Shown: positions 17,488 to 26,822 of the stretch, one piece after another | Layout of the letters: each line of letters starts with the position of its first letter | Numbering within the stretch: the stretch's first letter is position 1 | Assembly (NCBI RefSeq): GCF_012641075.1 | Contig: NZ_JAAXLJ010000014.1 | Coordinates: 1 to 60,319, forward strand | Direction: 5' to 3' | Length of the DNA stretch: 60,319 bases | Source: Secundilactobacillus angelensis | Lineage (GTDB): Bacteria; Bacillota; Bacilli; Lactobacillales; Lactobacillaceae | Made by a program: the position numbers and the translations under genes | The notes under the pieces: generated by a model | What the model was told of the DNA's origin: nothing | Databases searched by the model: none | Seen by the model: the letters and a program-made list of their open reading frames with translations, nothing else

Positions 17488-18396
17488 CTACCTTTCATAC
17501 TCCTGCGCCTTTTGCACCTGATCCAGTTGGCGCATCATCCATGTCTTGTAGGTTGTTCCAGCCGGTTGTGACTCCGTGACACGGACAATTGGCACACCGC
17601 TGTCTTTTGCTAGTGAGACCAGATTGGTGGTCATCTTACTCATTTCTTGGGTGTTCACCACAAAAAAGGCAATTTTACGTTGGCGAATGTCGGCTTGCAT
17701 TTGTTTGATGTCTTTTGGTGACGGATCAGTGTCATTTTGAACAGCTTGGGCATAATGATTATTGTTTTGATGATAGCCCATTTCGGTTAAGGTGTAATCA
17801 AACACTGGTTCACTCACGTTAACGCTTGCATGGTGACTATTCGCCCGAAGCTGGCTGACTTTTTTAGCTAACGGTTCCAGTGAACGAATGTAACGCTTGG
17901 CGTTTTGTTTGAAATAAGCCTTATTTTGGGGCTGACGTTTAGTAAACTGCGCAGCAAGTGCATTAGCTAATTTAGGCATTGTTTTCATATCGTACCAGAT
18001 ATGTTCGTTCTCGCCGTTGTGCTTGTTCATGAGGCCCTGAGCAACGTTGATTTTGGTCGTGCCCGTATTATCTGCAGAAAGGCGATTCATCCAGGTATCA
18101 TAGCCCAACCCGTTATAAACAATGACATCGGCATTGGCAACTTGCTTGGCTGTGTTAGTCGTTGGCTCAAATTCATGGGGTTCCATGCTTGGCTTATCAA
18201 TAATTGAAGTCACTGTCCCTTTGTCACCCAGGACGGCTTTAGCGGTTTCACCGTAGAAGTCTAAGGAGGCCACCACGTTGATTTGATGAGGATGGCGTGT
18301 TGCGGTGGTCTTAGACGAGCAACCGACCAACAGGATGGCAATAAGTCCAAGAGTTAGTAGCGTGCCAAAAGTTCGAATATAACGCTTTAACATCAT
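17488..18396 (-). CDS. Metal (zinc/manganese) ABC transporter substrate-binding lipoprotein, orphan
   Basis: 302 aa. Lipoprotein signal with lipobox LLVGC, then a cluster A-I metal-binding protein fold. Metal ligand candidates are His in PHEFEPT, His in EHIWYD, Glu/Asp in SEPVFDYTLTEMGY, and the late NTQEM segment. The short His-containing stretch HHASVN precedes the third ligand. I chose the ATG at 18396, since the sequence upstream to 18459 is the promoter/operator region. The SD is AGGAGG, about 15 nt away. No permease or ATPase gene is adjacent, so it must share a transporter encoded elsewhere, or scavenge. An inverted repeat upstream suggests control by a Fur-family metalloregulator. Confidence 0.88.
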   Translation of the reverse strand: MMLKRYIRTFGTLLTLGLIAILLVGCSSKTTATRHPHQINVVASLDFYGETAKAVLGDKGTVTSIIDKPSMEPHEFEPTTNTAKQVANADVIVYNGLGYDTWMNRLSADNTGTTKINVAQGLMNKHNGENEHIWYDMKTMPKLANALAAQFTKRQPQNKAYFKQNAKRYIRSLEPLAKKVSQLRANSHHASVNVSEPVFDYTLTEMGYHQNNNHYAQAVQNDTDPSPKDIKQMQADIRQRKIAFFVVNTQEMSKMTTNLVSLAKDSGVPIVRVTESQPAGTTYKTWMMRQLDQVQKAQEYER

Positions 18397-18428
18397 GATT
18401 TGTTCAGACTGCCTCCTCAAGTAAATGA

Positions 18429-18443
18429 TAATAGTTACTATTA
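18429..18443 (-). promoter_or_regulatory. 7-1-7 inverted repeat, candidate Zur/Fur-family operator
   Basis: TAATAGT-T-ACTATTA is a perfect 7-1-7 palindrome, the geometry used by Fur, Zur and PerR. It lies about 35 nt before the start of the metal-binding lipoprotein gene and next to a plausible extended -10 (TGGTATTCT on the minus strand). Confidence 0.5.
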
Positions 18444-18497
18444 GTATAGAATACCACAATCAAACTGCGGTTAAAATAAAACTTTAAAATAACCCAA

Positions 18498-18533
18498 AAC
18501 TCTCGCTACGTCGAAATTGGCGTAACGAGAGTT
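18498..18533 (-). terminator. Terminator after the glycerate kinase gene
   Basis: A 13-bp stem (AACTCTCGCTACG against CGTAACGAGAGTT, one wobble) with T-rich sequence on the minus-strand exit. Confidence 0.8.
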
Positions 18534-18544
18534 TACTTAACTCA

Positions 18545-19693
18545 TTAATCATGATGGATACTGCCGATTAAACGACCAACATTTTCTGCCAACAGTGCGA
18601 GATTCTTAGGACCATCGGCAATTGCCTGGTCAAGGGTGGTCACGCCGGGGACTATTGGAAAGATAGTATCGATGGCGTTTTTAGCGTATAAGCTATCAAT
18701 ACCAGCCCCTACATTACCGGCCAAAACGATTACTGGTGCATTGGGTGAAACCGACTTGGTTGCCTGCGCGACACCATAGGGCGTTTTGCCAAATTTAGTC
18801 TGAAAATCGATACCACCTTCGCCAGTGAAAACGAAGTCGGCGTTTTGAGCACGTTCTTTTAAATGGGAATACTCAATCACGATGTCAATTCCCCTTTGCA
18901 TTTCCGAGTTAGTGAACGCCAGCAATCCAGCACCAAGGCCGCCAGCGGCCCCAGCTCCTGGCAGGTTAGCCAAATCATGGTGTAAATCACGGTTGATGAT
19001 GTCAGCATAATGTTGCAAATTGGCGTCTAGGATTTTAACCATCTCCGGAGTGGCACCTTTCTGTGGCCCGAAAACGGCGGATGCACCATCGGGACCCACC
19101 AGCGGATTTGTGACGTCAGACGCGACGATGATCTTAGTCGCCATGACGGCGGGATTGAGGCCTGAAACATCGATATGGTCTAATTGACCTAGTTGGCCAC
19201 CCCCAAAGGGTAATTCATGATTGTTTTGATCTAATAATTTAGCGCCTAACGCTTGTGCCATACCAGCACCGCCGTCGTTAGTCGCACTCCCGCCAATGCC
19301 GATAATAATTTGTTTGATTCCCTGTGACATGGCGTCCAGTATTAATTCACCAGTTCCGTAAGTTGTTGTTATTAAGGGATTATGAGTTTGCTCATTAACA
19401 AATTGAATACCACTGGCCGATGCCATTTCGATGACTGCGGTTTGGCCATTACCCAGTATGCCGTATTTAGCTTGTACGGGGGTGCCTAAAGGGCCTGTGA
19501 CTTGGTTGTCAATCAGGCGGCCATTAGTTGCATCCACGAGTGATTGGACTGTTCCTTCACCGCCATCAGCCATTGGTACCTTTTCAAATTCGGCTGCTGG
19601 GAAAATTTTCTCCAAACCAGTCTGCATTGCGTTAGCCGCTTCTTTAGCCGTCATCCCGCCTTTAAACGAGTCGGGCGCAAGCACAAATTTCAT
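18545..19693 (-). CDS. glxK: Glycerate kinase, GlxK/GarK type
   Basis: 382 aa, full length for the type I glycerate kinase family. The N-terminus MKFVLAPDSFKGG is diagnostic. MADGGEGT, the GIGGSATNDGGAG loop and the FTGEGGIDFQTKFGKTP block follow. It phosphorylates D-glycerate with ATP and so feeds lower glycolysis. It lies 12 nt behind the GntP permease gene, with AGGAGG just upstream, and so is expressed with it. The pair suggests uptake and use of glycerate or a related sugar acid; the kinase is the better-supported half of that inference. Confidence 0.94.
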   Translation of the reverse strand: MKFVLAPDSFKGGMTAKEAANAMQTGLEKIFPAAEFEKVPMADGGEGTVQSLVDATNGRLIDNQVTGPLGTPVQAKYGILGNGQTAVIEMASASGIQFVNEQTHNPLITTTYGTGELILDAMSQGIKQIIIGIGGSATNDGGAGMAQALGAKLLDQNNHELPFGGGQLGQLDHIDVSGLNPAVMATKIIVASDVTNPLVGPDGASAVFGPQKGATPEMVKILDANLQHYADIINRDLHHDLANLPGAGAAGGLGAGLLAFTNSEMQRGIDIVIEYSHLKERAQNADFVFTGEGGIDFQTKFGKTPYGVAQATKSVSPNAPVIVLAGNVGAGIDSLYAKNAIDTIFPIVPGVTTLDQAIADGPKNLALLAENVGRLIGSIHHD

Positions 19694-19705
19694 ATTAAAA
19701 TCCTC

Positions 19706-21016
19706 CTAAAAATGCATGTAGCCAAACATTAAGGTTGCGACAATGGTGGTTGTGAGTCCAACCATCGATTCGTAAACAATTGCCTTTGAACGCTCTGAAA
19801 TGTCCATCTGCATGGCGTTGGCAGTAACGTGGAAGTAGTTACCATGAGGCAGGTGATCAATCACGACACCACCAGTATGAACCATAGCTGCCGCTGCTAG
19901 TGGTGCAACGCCAAAGCCCAGGATGGATTTTCCGAATGACCCAGTAGCTAGGATAACACCAGTAGAAGTTGAAGCTGCAGCCGCCGCCATTAAAATTCCT
20001 GAAATTGGGGCTAATAGCGTGCCTGAGAGGTGGGAAACCTTGATGAGGGCAATCACTTCTTCAGGTAAGCTCGAATTGGTAATGAGGCCACCAATTGCAC
20101 CGGCGCCAATCAAAATAAGCACAACATCGGTCATCCGGGTCATCCCAGAAGCGGCATAGGATCGCAGCTTTTTACCCTGCTTCATAGCGAGGGCGCCAAT
20201 AATTGCGGCGATAGGTAACACGTAAAGTGCGTCCAGATTTAATGTGGTCAGAAACTTAATCTTGAGCATGGAGCCAATTGGATTAAGCAATAATAAAACG
20301 ATTGCAACTACGGGTGTTACCAGTGAGCTGCCTAAACTTGGCAAATCCTTCTTTTCAGGAGTCGTTGCCATGAGGTTAGCCAAATCTTCGTCGAGTACCT
20401 GAGAGCCCTTATTTTTCAGTAAACTGGCAAGGAGCACAGTCATCGCCAGACCAAATAATGCGGGGATGAAGTCGGCAATCATGACTTGGCTTAATTCAAC
20501 ACCGAACCCCTTAGCCGCCGCAATCGTATTGGGGTTAGGTGAGATAATGTTACCCGCTTTACCACCACCAGACAGAGCAACCAACAGCGCTAATTTAGAA
20601 ATATGCATCTTTTTGCCCGCCTCTAAGGCGATAGGCGAGACAATCAATACCGCCACAGGAATGAAGACACCCACAGCAGTGATAACCATAGTAGCTAATG
20701 CCAGTGCGAAAATCGCCAGTCGATCGCCTAGTTTAGAAACGATTGTCCGAGCCAGCGTTTCCGCAGAACCTGATTCCATCATAACGCCGGCCAACATTCC
20801 GGCAGCCAGAACCCTTAAAATCGTCCCCATCACACTTTGTGACCCAGCAATTAAAATATTAACAGTTTGCAGCAAATTTGCGCCGCCAATTAAACAGCCG
20901 ACAATTGCGCCCAATAACAGTGAGTAGACAGCATTTAATTTTTTTAAGATCAGGACAATGGCTAAAGCTAGCCCAATCAACGCTGCCCACCAAGTCACAA
21001 CAACTGTTTGTGTCAT
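19706..21016 (-). CDS. GntP-family sugar acid permease
   Basis: 436 aa with about 12-14 hydrophobic segments. It is typical of the GntP (gluconate:H+ symporter) family, including the ALSGGGKAGNIISPNPNTIAAAKGFG block. The C-terminal part has the family motif GGVVIDHLPHGNYFH. The start is ATG 21016 with AGGAGG 8 nt upstream. Family members carry gluconate, glycerate, idonate and similar acids. Co-location with glycerate kinase makes glycerate the leading candidate, but the sequence alone does not show it. Confidence 0.9.
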   Translation of the reverse strand: MTQTVVVTWWAALIGLALAIVLILKKLNAVYSLLLGAIVGCLIGGANLLQTVNILIAGSQSVMGTILRVLAAGMLAGVMMESGSAETLARTIVSKLGDRLAIFALALATMVITAVGVFIPVAVLIVSPIALEAGKKMHISKLALLVALSGGGKAGNIISPNPNTIAAAKGFGVELSQVMIADFIPALFGLAMTVLLASLLKNKGSQVLDEDLANLMATTPEKKDLPSLGSSLVTPVVAIVLLLLNPIGSMLKIKFLTTLNLDALYVLPIAAIIGALAMKQGKKLRSYAASGMTRMTDVVLILIGAGAIGGLITNSSLPEEVIALIKVSHLSGTLLAPISGILMAAAAASTSTGVILATGSFGKSILGFGVAPLAAAAMVHTGGVVIDHLPHGNYFHVTANAMQMDISERSKAIVYESMVGLTTTIVATLMFGYMHF

Positions 21017-21039
21017 GATTAACTCCTCCTAAAGTTCAC

Positions 21040-21068
21040 GTCCTCGATTCCCAACTTGACTCGAGGAC
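21040..21068 (-). promoter_or_regulatory. Leader hairpin before gntP-glxK
   Basis: GTCCTCGA/TCGAGGAC, an 8-bp inverted repeat with a 13-nt loop. It sits in the transcribed leader immediately upstream of the SD and may affect translation or bind a regulator. Confidence 0.4.
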
Positions 21069-21105
21069 AGTAACGAGAAAATAAAAGTCCGGCATGGCAA
21101 AAATA

Positions 21106-21133
21106 ATTATAGACATATTCAAGTTTTCTACAA
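21106..21133 (-). promoter_or_regulatory. Candidate gntP-glxK promoter
   Basis: Minus strand TTGTAG-N16-TATAAT, which gives a leader of about 85 nt carrying the hairpin at 21040-21068. Confidence 0.5.
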
Positions 21134-21180
21134 GTAAGTCATCTTTGAAAGTTTGCATTATTAACGTAGTAGCCACCAAA

Positions 21181-21212
21181 AAAGCCTATCTCATCGTGTT
21201 GAGGTAGGCTTT
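21181..21212 (-). terminator. Terminator of the tkt-tal operon
   Basis: AAAGCCTATCTCA/TGAGGTAGGCTTT stem of 13 bp, with a minus-strand T run. Confidence 0.85.
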
Positions 21213-21230
21213 AGTCGTATTATTGATGAA

Positions 21231-21956
21231 TTAACCTAAAATCTTAAGGCCAGTGGCTTTAATATCCGCCGCGAATCCTTTAACGGTATTCATGGTGATA
21301 TCGTCGCCAGTTTGACCAGCTTTAGCAACTAGTTTATCGATAATGGTCGGCGGTACGGTAATAATATCAACGCCGTATTGTTCAGCTTGCATAATGCTAT
21401 AAACTTCCCGGGTACTTGCCCACAGAAGTTCGACTTCACTACGATCCTTAGTTAAAGCCACACTATCTTTAACGAACGGAATCGGATCAATACCGGCATC
21501 GGCAACCCGACCCACAAAGATGGACACAATACTTGGTGTACCAGGGACAATGGCGTCGACACTTTCCTTAACCTGACCAACGGTGGCGATGGCGGTGACG
21601 TTAACTTTGACGCCATCTGCCGTTAAGTCATGAATTAAGTTAGTGGTAGGTTCACCACTAGTGGTTCGAATTGGAATTTTAACGTAGACGTGAGGGCCAA
21701 GGTCGTGCAGCATTTTGGCTTCCTTTAGCATAGTATCGTAATCATTACTGAACACTTCAAATGAAATGGCTTCATCCGGGAACGTAGCCACTGCTTCTTT
21801 GGCAAACGTCAAATAATCGGTTACGCCAGCCTTCTTCAGCAAACTGGGATTAGTTGTAAACCCAGTCACAAAGTCGTTTTGATTGATGGCCTTCATATCC
21901 TCTAAATCAGCGCCATCAGAATAAATCTTAGTTTTAAAAGTTAGTTTCGTCATCAT
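21231..21956 (-). CDS. Transaldolase, small (Fsa/TalC-like) type
   Basis: 241 aa, a compact TIM-barrel aldolase. It shows the TTNPSLL motif and the Schiff-base Lys in HVYVKIPI, followed by the VNVTAIAT strand. It moves a dihydroxyacetone unit in the non-oxidative pentose phosphate pathway; members of this subfamily may also act as fructose-6-phosphate aldolase. The first two codons are both ATG, with GAGGAG 5 or 8 nt away, so the second (21953) is equally possible. It lies 17 nt behind the transketolase gene, in one operon ended by the hairpin at 21181-21212. Confidence 0.9.
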   Translation of the reverse strand: MMTKLTFKTKIYSDGADLEDMKAINQNDFVTGFTTNPSLLKKAGVTDYLTFAKEAVATFPDEAISFEVFSNDYDTMLKEAKMLHDLGPHVYVKIPIRTTSGEPTTNLIHDLTADGVKVNVTAIATVGQVKESVDAIVPGTPSIVSIFVGRVADAGIDPIPFVKDSVALTKDRSEVELLWASTREVYSIMQAEQYGVDIITVPPTIIDKLVAKAGQTGDDITMNTVKGFAADIKATGLKILG

Positions 21957-21973
21957 ATTTTCTCCTCATCAAA

Positions 21974-23986
21974 TTAAGCAAGTGTGTCCGTTTTACTGAA
22001 TGCTTTCAAATAAGTTGCCACCACGTTATCCGCGGTGAAACCGAATTGTTTCAGAATGGCATCCGGTTTGCCAGATTCACCATAGTGATTATTAATGCCA
22101 ATGGCCTTACCCTGTAAACCAACGTAATGTTCCCAACCATAAGAGGTTCCCATTTCGATTGATACTCGGTTAGTCACGGCGCTTGGCAGCACCTGTTCGC
22201 GGTATTCAGCAGGCTGAGCATCGAATAGTTCAAACGATGGCAGAGAGACCACTGAAACATCCCGGCCAGCTTCACGAAGCTGTGCTTGAGCTGCCAAAGC
22301 TAACTGAACTTCAGAGCCAGTGGCAATAAGAATGCCTTCTGGTGTTGCGCCCTTGGCAGGTGAAAGCACGTAGCCGCCACGTTGAACACCTTCTGTAGCT
22401 AATGTATCGGTACCTGGTAAGGTTGGTAGGTTTTGCCGAGTCAGCACTAACATGCTTGGTGTTTCCGTTGCGGCAATGGCAATTCTCCAGGCTTCAATCG
22501 CTTCGTTGATATCCGCAGGCCGAATCACATTGATATTTGGCATTGCACGGAAGCTCATCAACTGTTCGATTGGCTCGTGGGTAGGACCATCTTCACCAAC
22601 TGCGATGGAATCATGCGTGAAGACGAAAGTTGACGGAATCCTTTGAATCGCGGCCAAACGAATCGCAGCCCGCATGTAATCAGAGAACACAAAGAAGGTA
22701 CTAGCGTAGGCGTGAATGCCACCGTGTAACGTCATACCGTTGACAGCAGCCGCCTCCGCAAATTCTCGGACACCGAACCAGACGTTCTTACCCAATTGAT
22801 CGTCGGGTTCGAAGGCTTCTGCAGTTTTGACGTTGGTTTTATTTGATGAGAATAGGTCAGCACTGCCACCCCAGAAACTAGGTAACTGTTCGGAAATAGT
22901 TGAAATAATCCGCTGACTAGTATTCCGCCCTGATTCAGATTCGCCTACGTGACTTGCAGGCATATCCAAATCTAAGCAAACTGGTTTGAATCCTTGGAAG
23001 AACTGGGCTACCAGTTCGGGATATTTAGTCGAGTAATCCTCTAACATGGTCTGCCATTTTTCTTCACTCGCAATTCCGCGTTGCTTAACGTTAGTTTCGA
23101 AATCTTGGCGAACGTCATCTGGAATATCAAATGGCGCATAGTCCCAACCGAGCTTTTCGCGGGTGGCGGCCATATTATCATCACCCAGCGGCTTGCCATG
23201 GACGCCATTAGTACCAGCGTTGGGCGCACCAAAACCAATCACCGTTTTGACGTCAATCAAAGTTGGTTGAGTGGTGTTTTGTTTAGCAGCTTCAATTGCC
23301 GCGTTAATTTCAACGGGGTCGTTCCCGTTTGCAACGTGCAAGACTTGCCAATTGTACGCTTCAAAGCGCTTAGGTGTGTCATCTGTGAACGCCATATTGG
23401 TTGGACCATCAAGCGAGACACTGTTGTCATCGTACAAGACAATCAGCTTACCTAATTGAAGGTGGCCCGCGAGACTAGCAGATTCGTGGGAGATACCTTC
23501 CATTAAGTCTCCATCACCAGCGATAACGTAGGTGAAATGATCAATAATGTTAAATCCGGGCTTGTTGTATTGTGCAGCAAGATGGGTTTCTGCCATTGCC
23601 ATACCCACCGCCATGCCCAAGCCTTGACCCAGGGGACCGGTAGTTGCTTCAACACCTTCTGTCACGCCATATTCTGGGTGACCAGGTGTTTTACTGTTAA
23701 GTTGACGAAATTGTTTTAAATCATCAATAGATAAGTTGAAGCCTGAAAGGTGTAATAAGCTGTACAACAAAGCAGAACCATGACCGGCTGATAAAATAAA
23801 CCGGTCACGATTGGTCCAGTGCTGATCAGTAGGGTTAATGTTTAGATGTTTAGTCCATAGAGTGTACGCCATTGGTGCAGCACCAAGGGGTAATCCAGGA
23901 TGGCCAGAATTGGCCTTTTCTATCATATCAACGCTCAAGAATCGAAGTGCGTTGATTGATTTTTGGTCTAGGTTATTATTTTGCAA
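21974..23986 (-). CDS. tkt: Transketolase
   Basis: About 670 aa, the normal length. It shows [15 protein letters not shown], the thiamine diphosphate motif GDGDLMEG...LYDDN, the pyrimidine-domain [12 protein letters not shown] and the [10 protein letters not shown] block. It transfers two-carbon units between pentose and hexose phosphates. I start it at TTG 23986, because AGGAG lies 10 nt upstream and a TTGACA-N17-TATATT promoter places the transcript start near 24005. The open frame further upstream (to 24085) therefore cannot be translated from this promoter. The GTG at 23995 is only 1 nt from the SD. Operon with transaldolase. Confidence 0.95.
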   Translation of the reverse strand: MQNNNLDQKSINALRFLSVDMIEKANSGHPGLPLGAAPMAYTLWTKHLNINPTDQHWTNRDRFILSAGHGSALLYSLLHLSGFNLSIDDLKQFRQLNSKTPGHPEYGVTEGVEATTGPLGQGLGMAVGMAMAETHLAAQYNKPGFNIIDHFTYVIAGDGDLMEGISHESASLAGHLQLGKLIVLYDDNSVSLDGPTNMAFTDDTPKRFEAYNWQVLHVANGNDPVEINAAIEAAKQNTTQPTLIDVKTVIGFGAPNAGTNGVHGKPLGDDNMAATREKLGWDYAPFDIPDDVRQDFETNVKQRGIASEEKWQTMLEDYSTKYPELVAQFFQGFKPVCLDLDMPASHVGESESGRNTSQRIISTISEQLPSFWGGSADLFSSNKTNVKTAEAFEPDDQLGKNVWFGVREFAEAAAVNGMTLHGGIHAYASTFFVFSDYMRAAIRLAAIQRIPSTFVFTHDSIAVGEDGPTHEPIEQLMSFRAMPNINVIRPADINEAIEAWRIAIAATETPSMLVLTRQNLPTLPGTDTLATEGVQRGGYVLSPAKGATPEGILIATGSEVQLALAAQAQLREAGRDVSVVSLPSFELFDAQPAEYREQVLPSAVTNRVSIEMGTSYGWEHYVGLQGKAIGINNHYGESGKPDAILKQFGFTADNVVATYLKAFSKTDTLA

Positions 23987-24011
23987 ATTAATCACGCTCC
24001 TATGCCTATGA

Positions 24012-24040
24012 AATATACGGTAACTAGCTTGATATGTCAA
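24012..24040 (-). promoter_or_regulatory. tkt-tal promoter
   Basis: TTGACA-N17-TATATT on the minus strand. It implies a very short leader of about 20 nt. Confidence 0.75.
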
Positions 24041-24113
24041 CTCGATAAGCTTAAATGGTATAGTTAAAATATCCAGTGATTTCACCGCATTTTCATGGAA
24101 TTTAATTCGAATG

Positions 24114-24137
24114 AAAGCCTGCTAAAGTAGGCTTTTT
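24114..24137 (+). terminator. Orphan terminator-like hairpin on the + strand
   Basis: AAAGCCT, an 8-nt loop, AGGCTT and a T run form a small intrinsic terminator readable on the + strand, although no + strand gene lies upstream (tkt is on the minus strand). Between here and the TPP leader (24140-24455) I see only AT-rich sequence with scattered CTTTCATGAAAG-like palindromes and no ORF. Confidence 0.4.
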
Positions 24138-24455
24138 AACTCGATAAGACTAGCCAAAATACAGCTAATGAAAATTCCAGGGCATTGAGCGAAAATGAGA
24201 AATAGTTTTCAATAAAGGATTAATTCCGGAAAAACGTTAGAATCAATCATTAGGAAGGTTGGGTACGCTGAATCATTCATGAAAGCAGTTTACATCTGGG
24301 AAGGTGGACTAAAATCTGGGAGGATTGTCCATTACTTTCATGAAAGTTTCAATGCGCCGACAAAACGTTAAAGATGCATTAAGAAAAAATTTGAAAAGTT
24401 TAATTAATAGTACCATGAGTTCCCGGATTAAAAAAGGAATTTTGAACTATTTTTG

Positions 24456-24483
24456 TTGGTCGAGGGGCAAAACATGATATACT
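24456..24483 (+). promoter_or_regulatory. tenA promoter
   Basis: TTGGTC-N16-TATACT with an extended -10 (TGATATACT), ending just before the TPP riboswitch. Confidence 0.6.
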
Positions 24484-24492
24484 CAACGTATA

Positions 24493-24574
24493 TTAACTAG
24501 GGGCGCAAATTGCTGAGACGGTCGCGGACCGAACCCTTTGAACCTGTGAGCTAACCCTCGCGAAGGAAAGTTAA
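24493..24574 (+). promoter_or_regulatory. TPP riboswitch (THI element)
   Basis: The P1 arms TTAACT and AGTTAA close a region with the conserved blocks GGGGCGC, GCTGAGA and ACCCTTTGAACCTG, and the 3' CGAAGGAAAG. It is followed at once by an intrinsic terminator, so thiamine diphosphate binding should stop transcription before tenA. Confidence 0.95.
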
Positions 24575-24595
24575 CGTGTATGTTGCGATTAAACT

Positions 24596-24623
24596 GCCGA
24601 CCAGGGTTTATGGTCGGCTTTTT
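24596..24623 (+). terminator. Riboswitch-controlled terminator
   Basis: GCCGACCA/TGGTCGGC stem with TTTTT directly after it. This is the expression platform of the TPP riboswitch. Confidence 0.85.
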
Positions 24624-24660
24624 CTATTCAGCAGTTTTCGTCGCTTGAGGAGGAATTATA

Positions 24661-25326
24661 TTGTTTACTGATCAAATTCATCAAGCAGCGGCACCATTTT
24701 GGCAAAAGAGTTTTGAGCATCCATTCATTCATGAATTACAAGCGGGAACCTTACCTAAAGATGTGTTCCGGTATTATTTGATCCAAGATCGTTATTACCT
24801 CAGCGAATTCGGTAAGTTGCACGAGTTAGTGGCGGAACAAGTTGATGATGCTCATGGTAAACAGTTCCTGTTGGATGGCGCTCAGGGTTTAAAAGATGGC
24901 GAAATTGCTGTCCGGGAAGGTTTCTTTGAGCAGCTGGGCATTACACCCGCTGAAGTTGCTAACACACCGATTGCCCCGACAGCTTATAACTACGTGAACC
25001 ATATGTATGCCGAACTTTATCGCGGTACGCCCCAGCAAGCCATCGCCGGTTTACTGCCATGCTACTGGCTCTATAATCAAATCGGTCAGCATCTGGTAGC
25101 CCAGGGATCACCAGTTGAGTTGTATCAACGCTGGATTGAGACCTATGACAGCGACGATTATACTAACAGCGTGGATCAGATGATTGCGCTAACCAATCAG
25201 GCTGCAGCACAGTCAGATCCTGCTACTCGGGATTTGATGCAGACGGCTTTTATTCGTAGTAGTGCCTATGAACTGGCATTTTGGCAAATGGCCTTAGACC
25301 AACAAAAGTGGCAAGTGTCTGCTTAG
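24661..25326 (+). CDS. tenA: TenA-type thiaminase II (aminopyrimidine aminohydrolase)
   Basis: 221 aa, an all-helical TenA fold. The catalytic Cys is in LLPCYWLY (Cys134), the substrate-binding Asp in IQDRYYL (Asp43), and the late Glu in AYELAFWQMA (Glu204). It hydrolyses thiamine breakdown products to hydroxymethylpyrimidine, a salvage route. The start is TTG 24661, with GAGGAGG 7 nt upstream. It is the only gene under the TPP riboswitch here; no thiamine transporter or ThiM/D/E follows, so the other salvage enzymes must lie elsewhere. Confidence 0.94.
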   Translation: MFTDQIHQAAAPFWQKSFEHPFIHELQAGTLPKDVFRYYLIQDRYYLSEFGKLHELVAEQVDDAHGKQFLLDGAQGLKDGEIAVREGFFEQLGITPAEVANTPIAPTAYNYVNHMYAELYRGTPQQAIAGLLPCYWLYNQIGQHLVAQGSPVELYQRWIETYDSDDYTNSVDQMIALTNQAAAQSDPATRDLMQTAFIRSSAYELAFWQMALDQQKWQVSA

Positions 25327-25404
25327 ACTTTTCTCATCTTCCTTTAATTGTTATAATGGCTAACAAACATAGTGTTAAATAAATATAAGGAAGATGACCT
25401 ACAT

Positions 25405-25881
25405 ATGAAGATTCGAGAAATTAAACCAGCAGATGATGCTCAGATGGCAAAAATTCTGCGGTCATCGTTAGAACAGCTACATTTGAATTTACCAGGCACA
25501 GCGTATTTTGACCCATTTGTTGATCATTTGAGTGAATGGTATCAGAAGACAGCTGTTGCAAAGTACTTTGTAGCCGTGACGGATGCAGACCGAGTAGTGG
25601 GTGGTTGCGGCGTCGGTCCAATCGCACCCGAGGAGGGAATCGCCGAACTTCAGAAGCTATACGTAGACCCAGAATACCGGCAACACGGTACCGCACGTCA
25701 GTTACTGCCAGCTTGTTTTGATTATGCGAAAGCACACTATCAATCTCTGTACCTGGAGACCTTTGCTTCCATGAAACCGGCTAATGAACTGTATCAAAAG
25801 GTAGGCTTCAAGCAATTATCAAAACCATTGCCACAGTCTGAACATAGTGCCTGTGACACGTGGTACATGAAGTCACTGTAA
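25405..25881 (+). CDS. GNAT-family N-acetyltransferase
   Basis: 158 aa. GNAT core: MKIREIKPADDAQMAKIL opening, VVGGCGVGPI strand, and the acetyl-CoA loop region LQKLYVDPEYRQHGTARQLL, where the usual R/QxxGxG/A is QHGTA. The end matches the family pattern (ANELYQKVGFKQL). I chose the ATG at 25405 with an AAGGAAG site upstream; the longer frame from 25372 has no SD. Substrate unknown. It stands between tenA and a HAD gene without visible terminators, so read-through from the riboswitch-controlled promoter is possible. Confidence 0.88.
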   Translation: MKIREIKPADDAQMAKILRSSLEQLHLNLPGTAYFDPFVDHLSEWYQKTAVAKYFVAVTDADRVVGGCGVGPIAPEEGIAELQKLYVDPEYRQHGTARQLLPACFDYAKAHYQSLYLETFASMKPANELYQKVGFKQLSKPLPQSEHSACDTWYMKSL

Positions 25882-25973
25882 ACTTTTTGCTAAAAAGCCA
25901 AAATAAACATGCAGTTTTTGCTATTTTCCGTTATCATAATCCTTATGGAAAATACAAAAAGTGGGGTAATTAA

Positions 25974-26795
25974 ATGATTAAGATGGTAGCAGTCGACATG
26001 GATGGTACTTTTTTAAATGACGAGCGCAAATATGACAAGCAGTTATTTCTGTCATTATTCAAACGGATGAAAGCGCGTCATATTCATTTCGTTGCTGCTA
26101 GTGGTTCGCAGTATCAACGGTTACGTCACGAATTTGCCGAAGTTGCTGATCAGATGGATTACATTTCACAAAATGGGGCTATTGTGCATAGCGGTAACGA
26201 ACTTCAGCATATTGAAGCGATTAGCGACGAACAAGTCCATGGTGTGATTGACTTATTAAAGAAAACCTTTGAACCCGGTTTAATCAATCAAGAAGTGGTC
26301 TCTGGATTACATGGTACGTATGTTAACCGCGATATGGATCCCGAGGTTTTAAAAATTGTGAAGTACTATTATCGCCCGGTGATTGGCGTTGATAATCTGG
26401 CGACCATTGCTGGTAACAAAGTGAAGGACCAATTTACCAAACTTGCGATTAGTTTCACGCCTGGCATAAATTTTGATTCTGCTTCAGCTAAATTGGCTAA
26501 GGTGTTACCTGCCAAACTGACAAACGAAACTTCCGGGTTTAATACCGACTTAGTGGGCTCCGTTGATGCCACTAAGCGCTCGGGCATTCGGATCTTACAG
26601 GATCACTACCAAATCGCCGATGATGAGCTAATGACCTTTGGTGATAACGAAAATGACTTGAGCATGTTGACCATGACACCCCACAGTTTTGCGATGAAAA
26701 ACGCTGCGGGTAAGATTCAACAGTCCGCTGCCCACGTGACGCAGTTTGATAACAACCATAATGGTGTTTTGGAAACGTTGAAGATGGCGCTTTAA
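25974..26795 (+). CDS. Cof-type HAD-superfamily phosphatase
   Basis: 273 aa. HAD motif I is VDMDGTFL near the N-terminus, motif II the Ser in VAASGS, motif III the Lys in VDATKRSGIR, and motif IV GDNENDLSML. The IIB (Cof) cap domain sits between motifs II and III. Such enzymes dephosphorylate sugar phosphates, nucleotides or flavin mononucleotide, and substrates are rarely predictable. An SD-like GTGGGG is present 8-9 nt upstream. A bidirectional hairpin follows. Confidence 0.92.
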   Translation: MIKMVAVDMDGTFLNDERKYDKQLFLSLFKRMKARHIHFVAASGSQYQRLRHEFAEVADQMDYISQNGAIVHSGNELQHIEAISDEQVHGVIDLLKKTFEPGLINQEVVSGLHGTYVNRDMDPEVLKIVKYYYRPVIGVDNLATIAGNKVKDQFTKLAISFTPGINFDSASAKLAKVLPAKLTNETSGFNTDLVGSVDATKRSGIRILQDHYQIADDELMTFGDNENDLSMLTMTPHSFAMKNAAGKIQQSAAHVTQFDNNHNGVLETLKMAL

Positions 26796-26822
26796 TCTGC
26801 TAATGCCATTCTCCATAAAAAT

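Noticed and set aside
24000-24085. N-terminal extension of transketolase
   Set aside because: It contains the tkt promoter and SD; family alignment starts near 23986.
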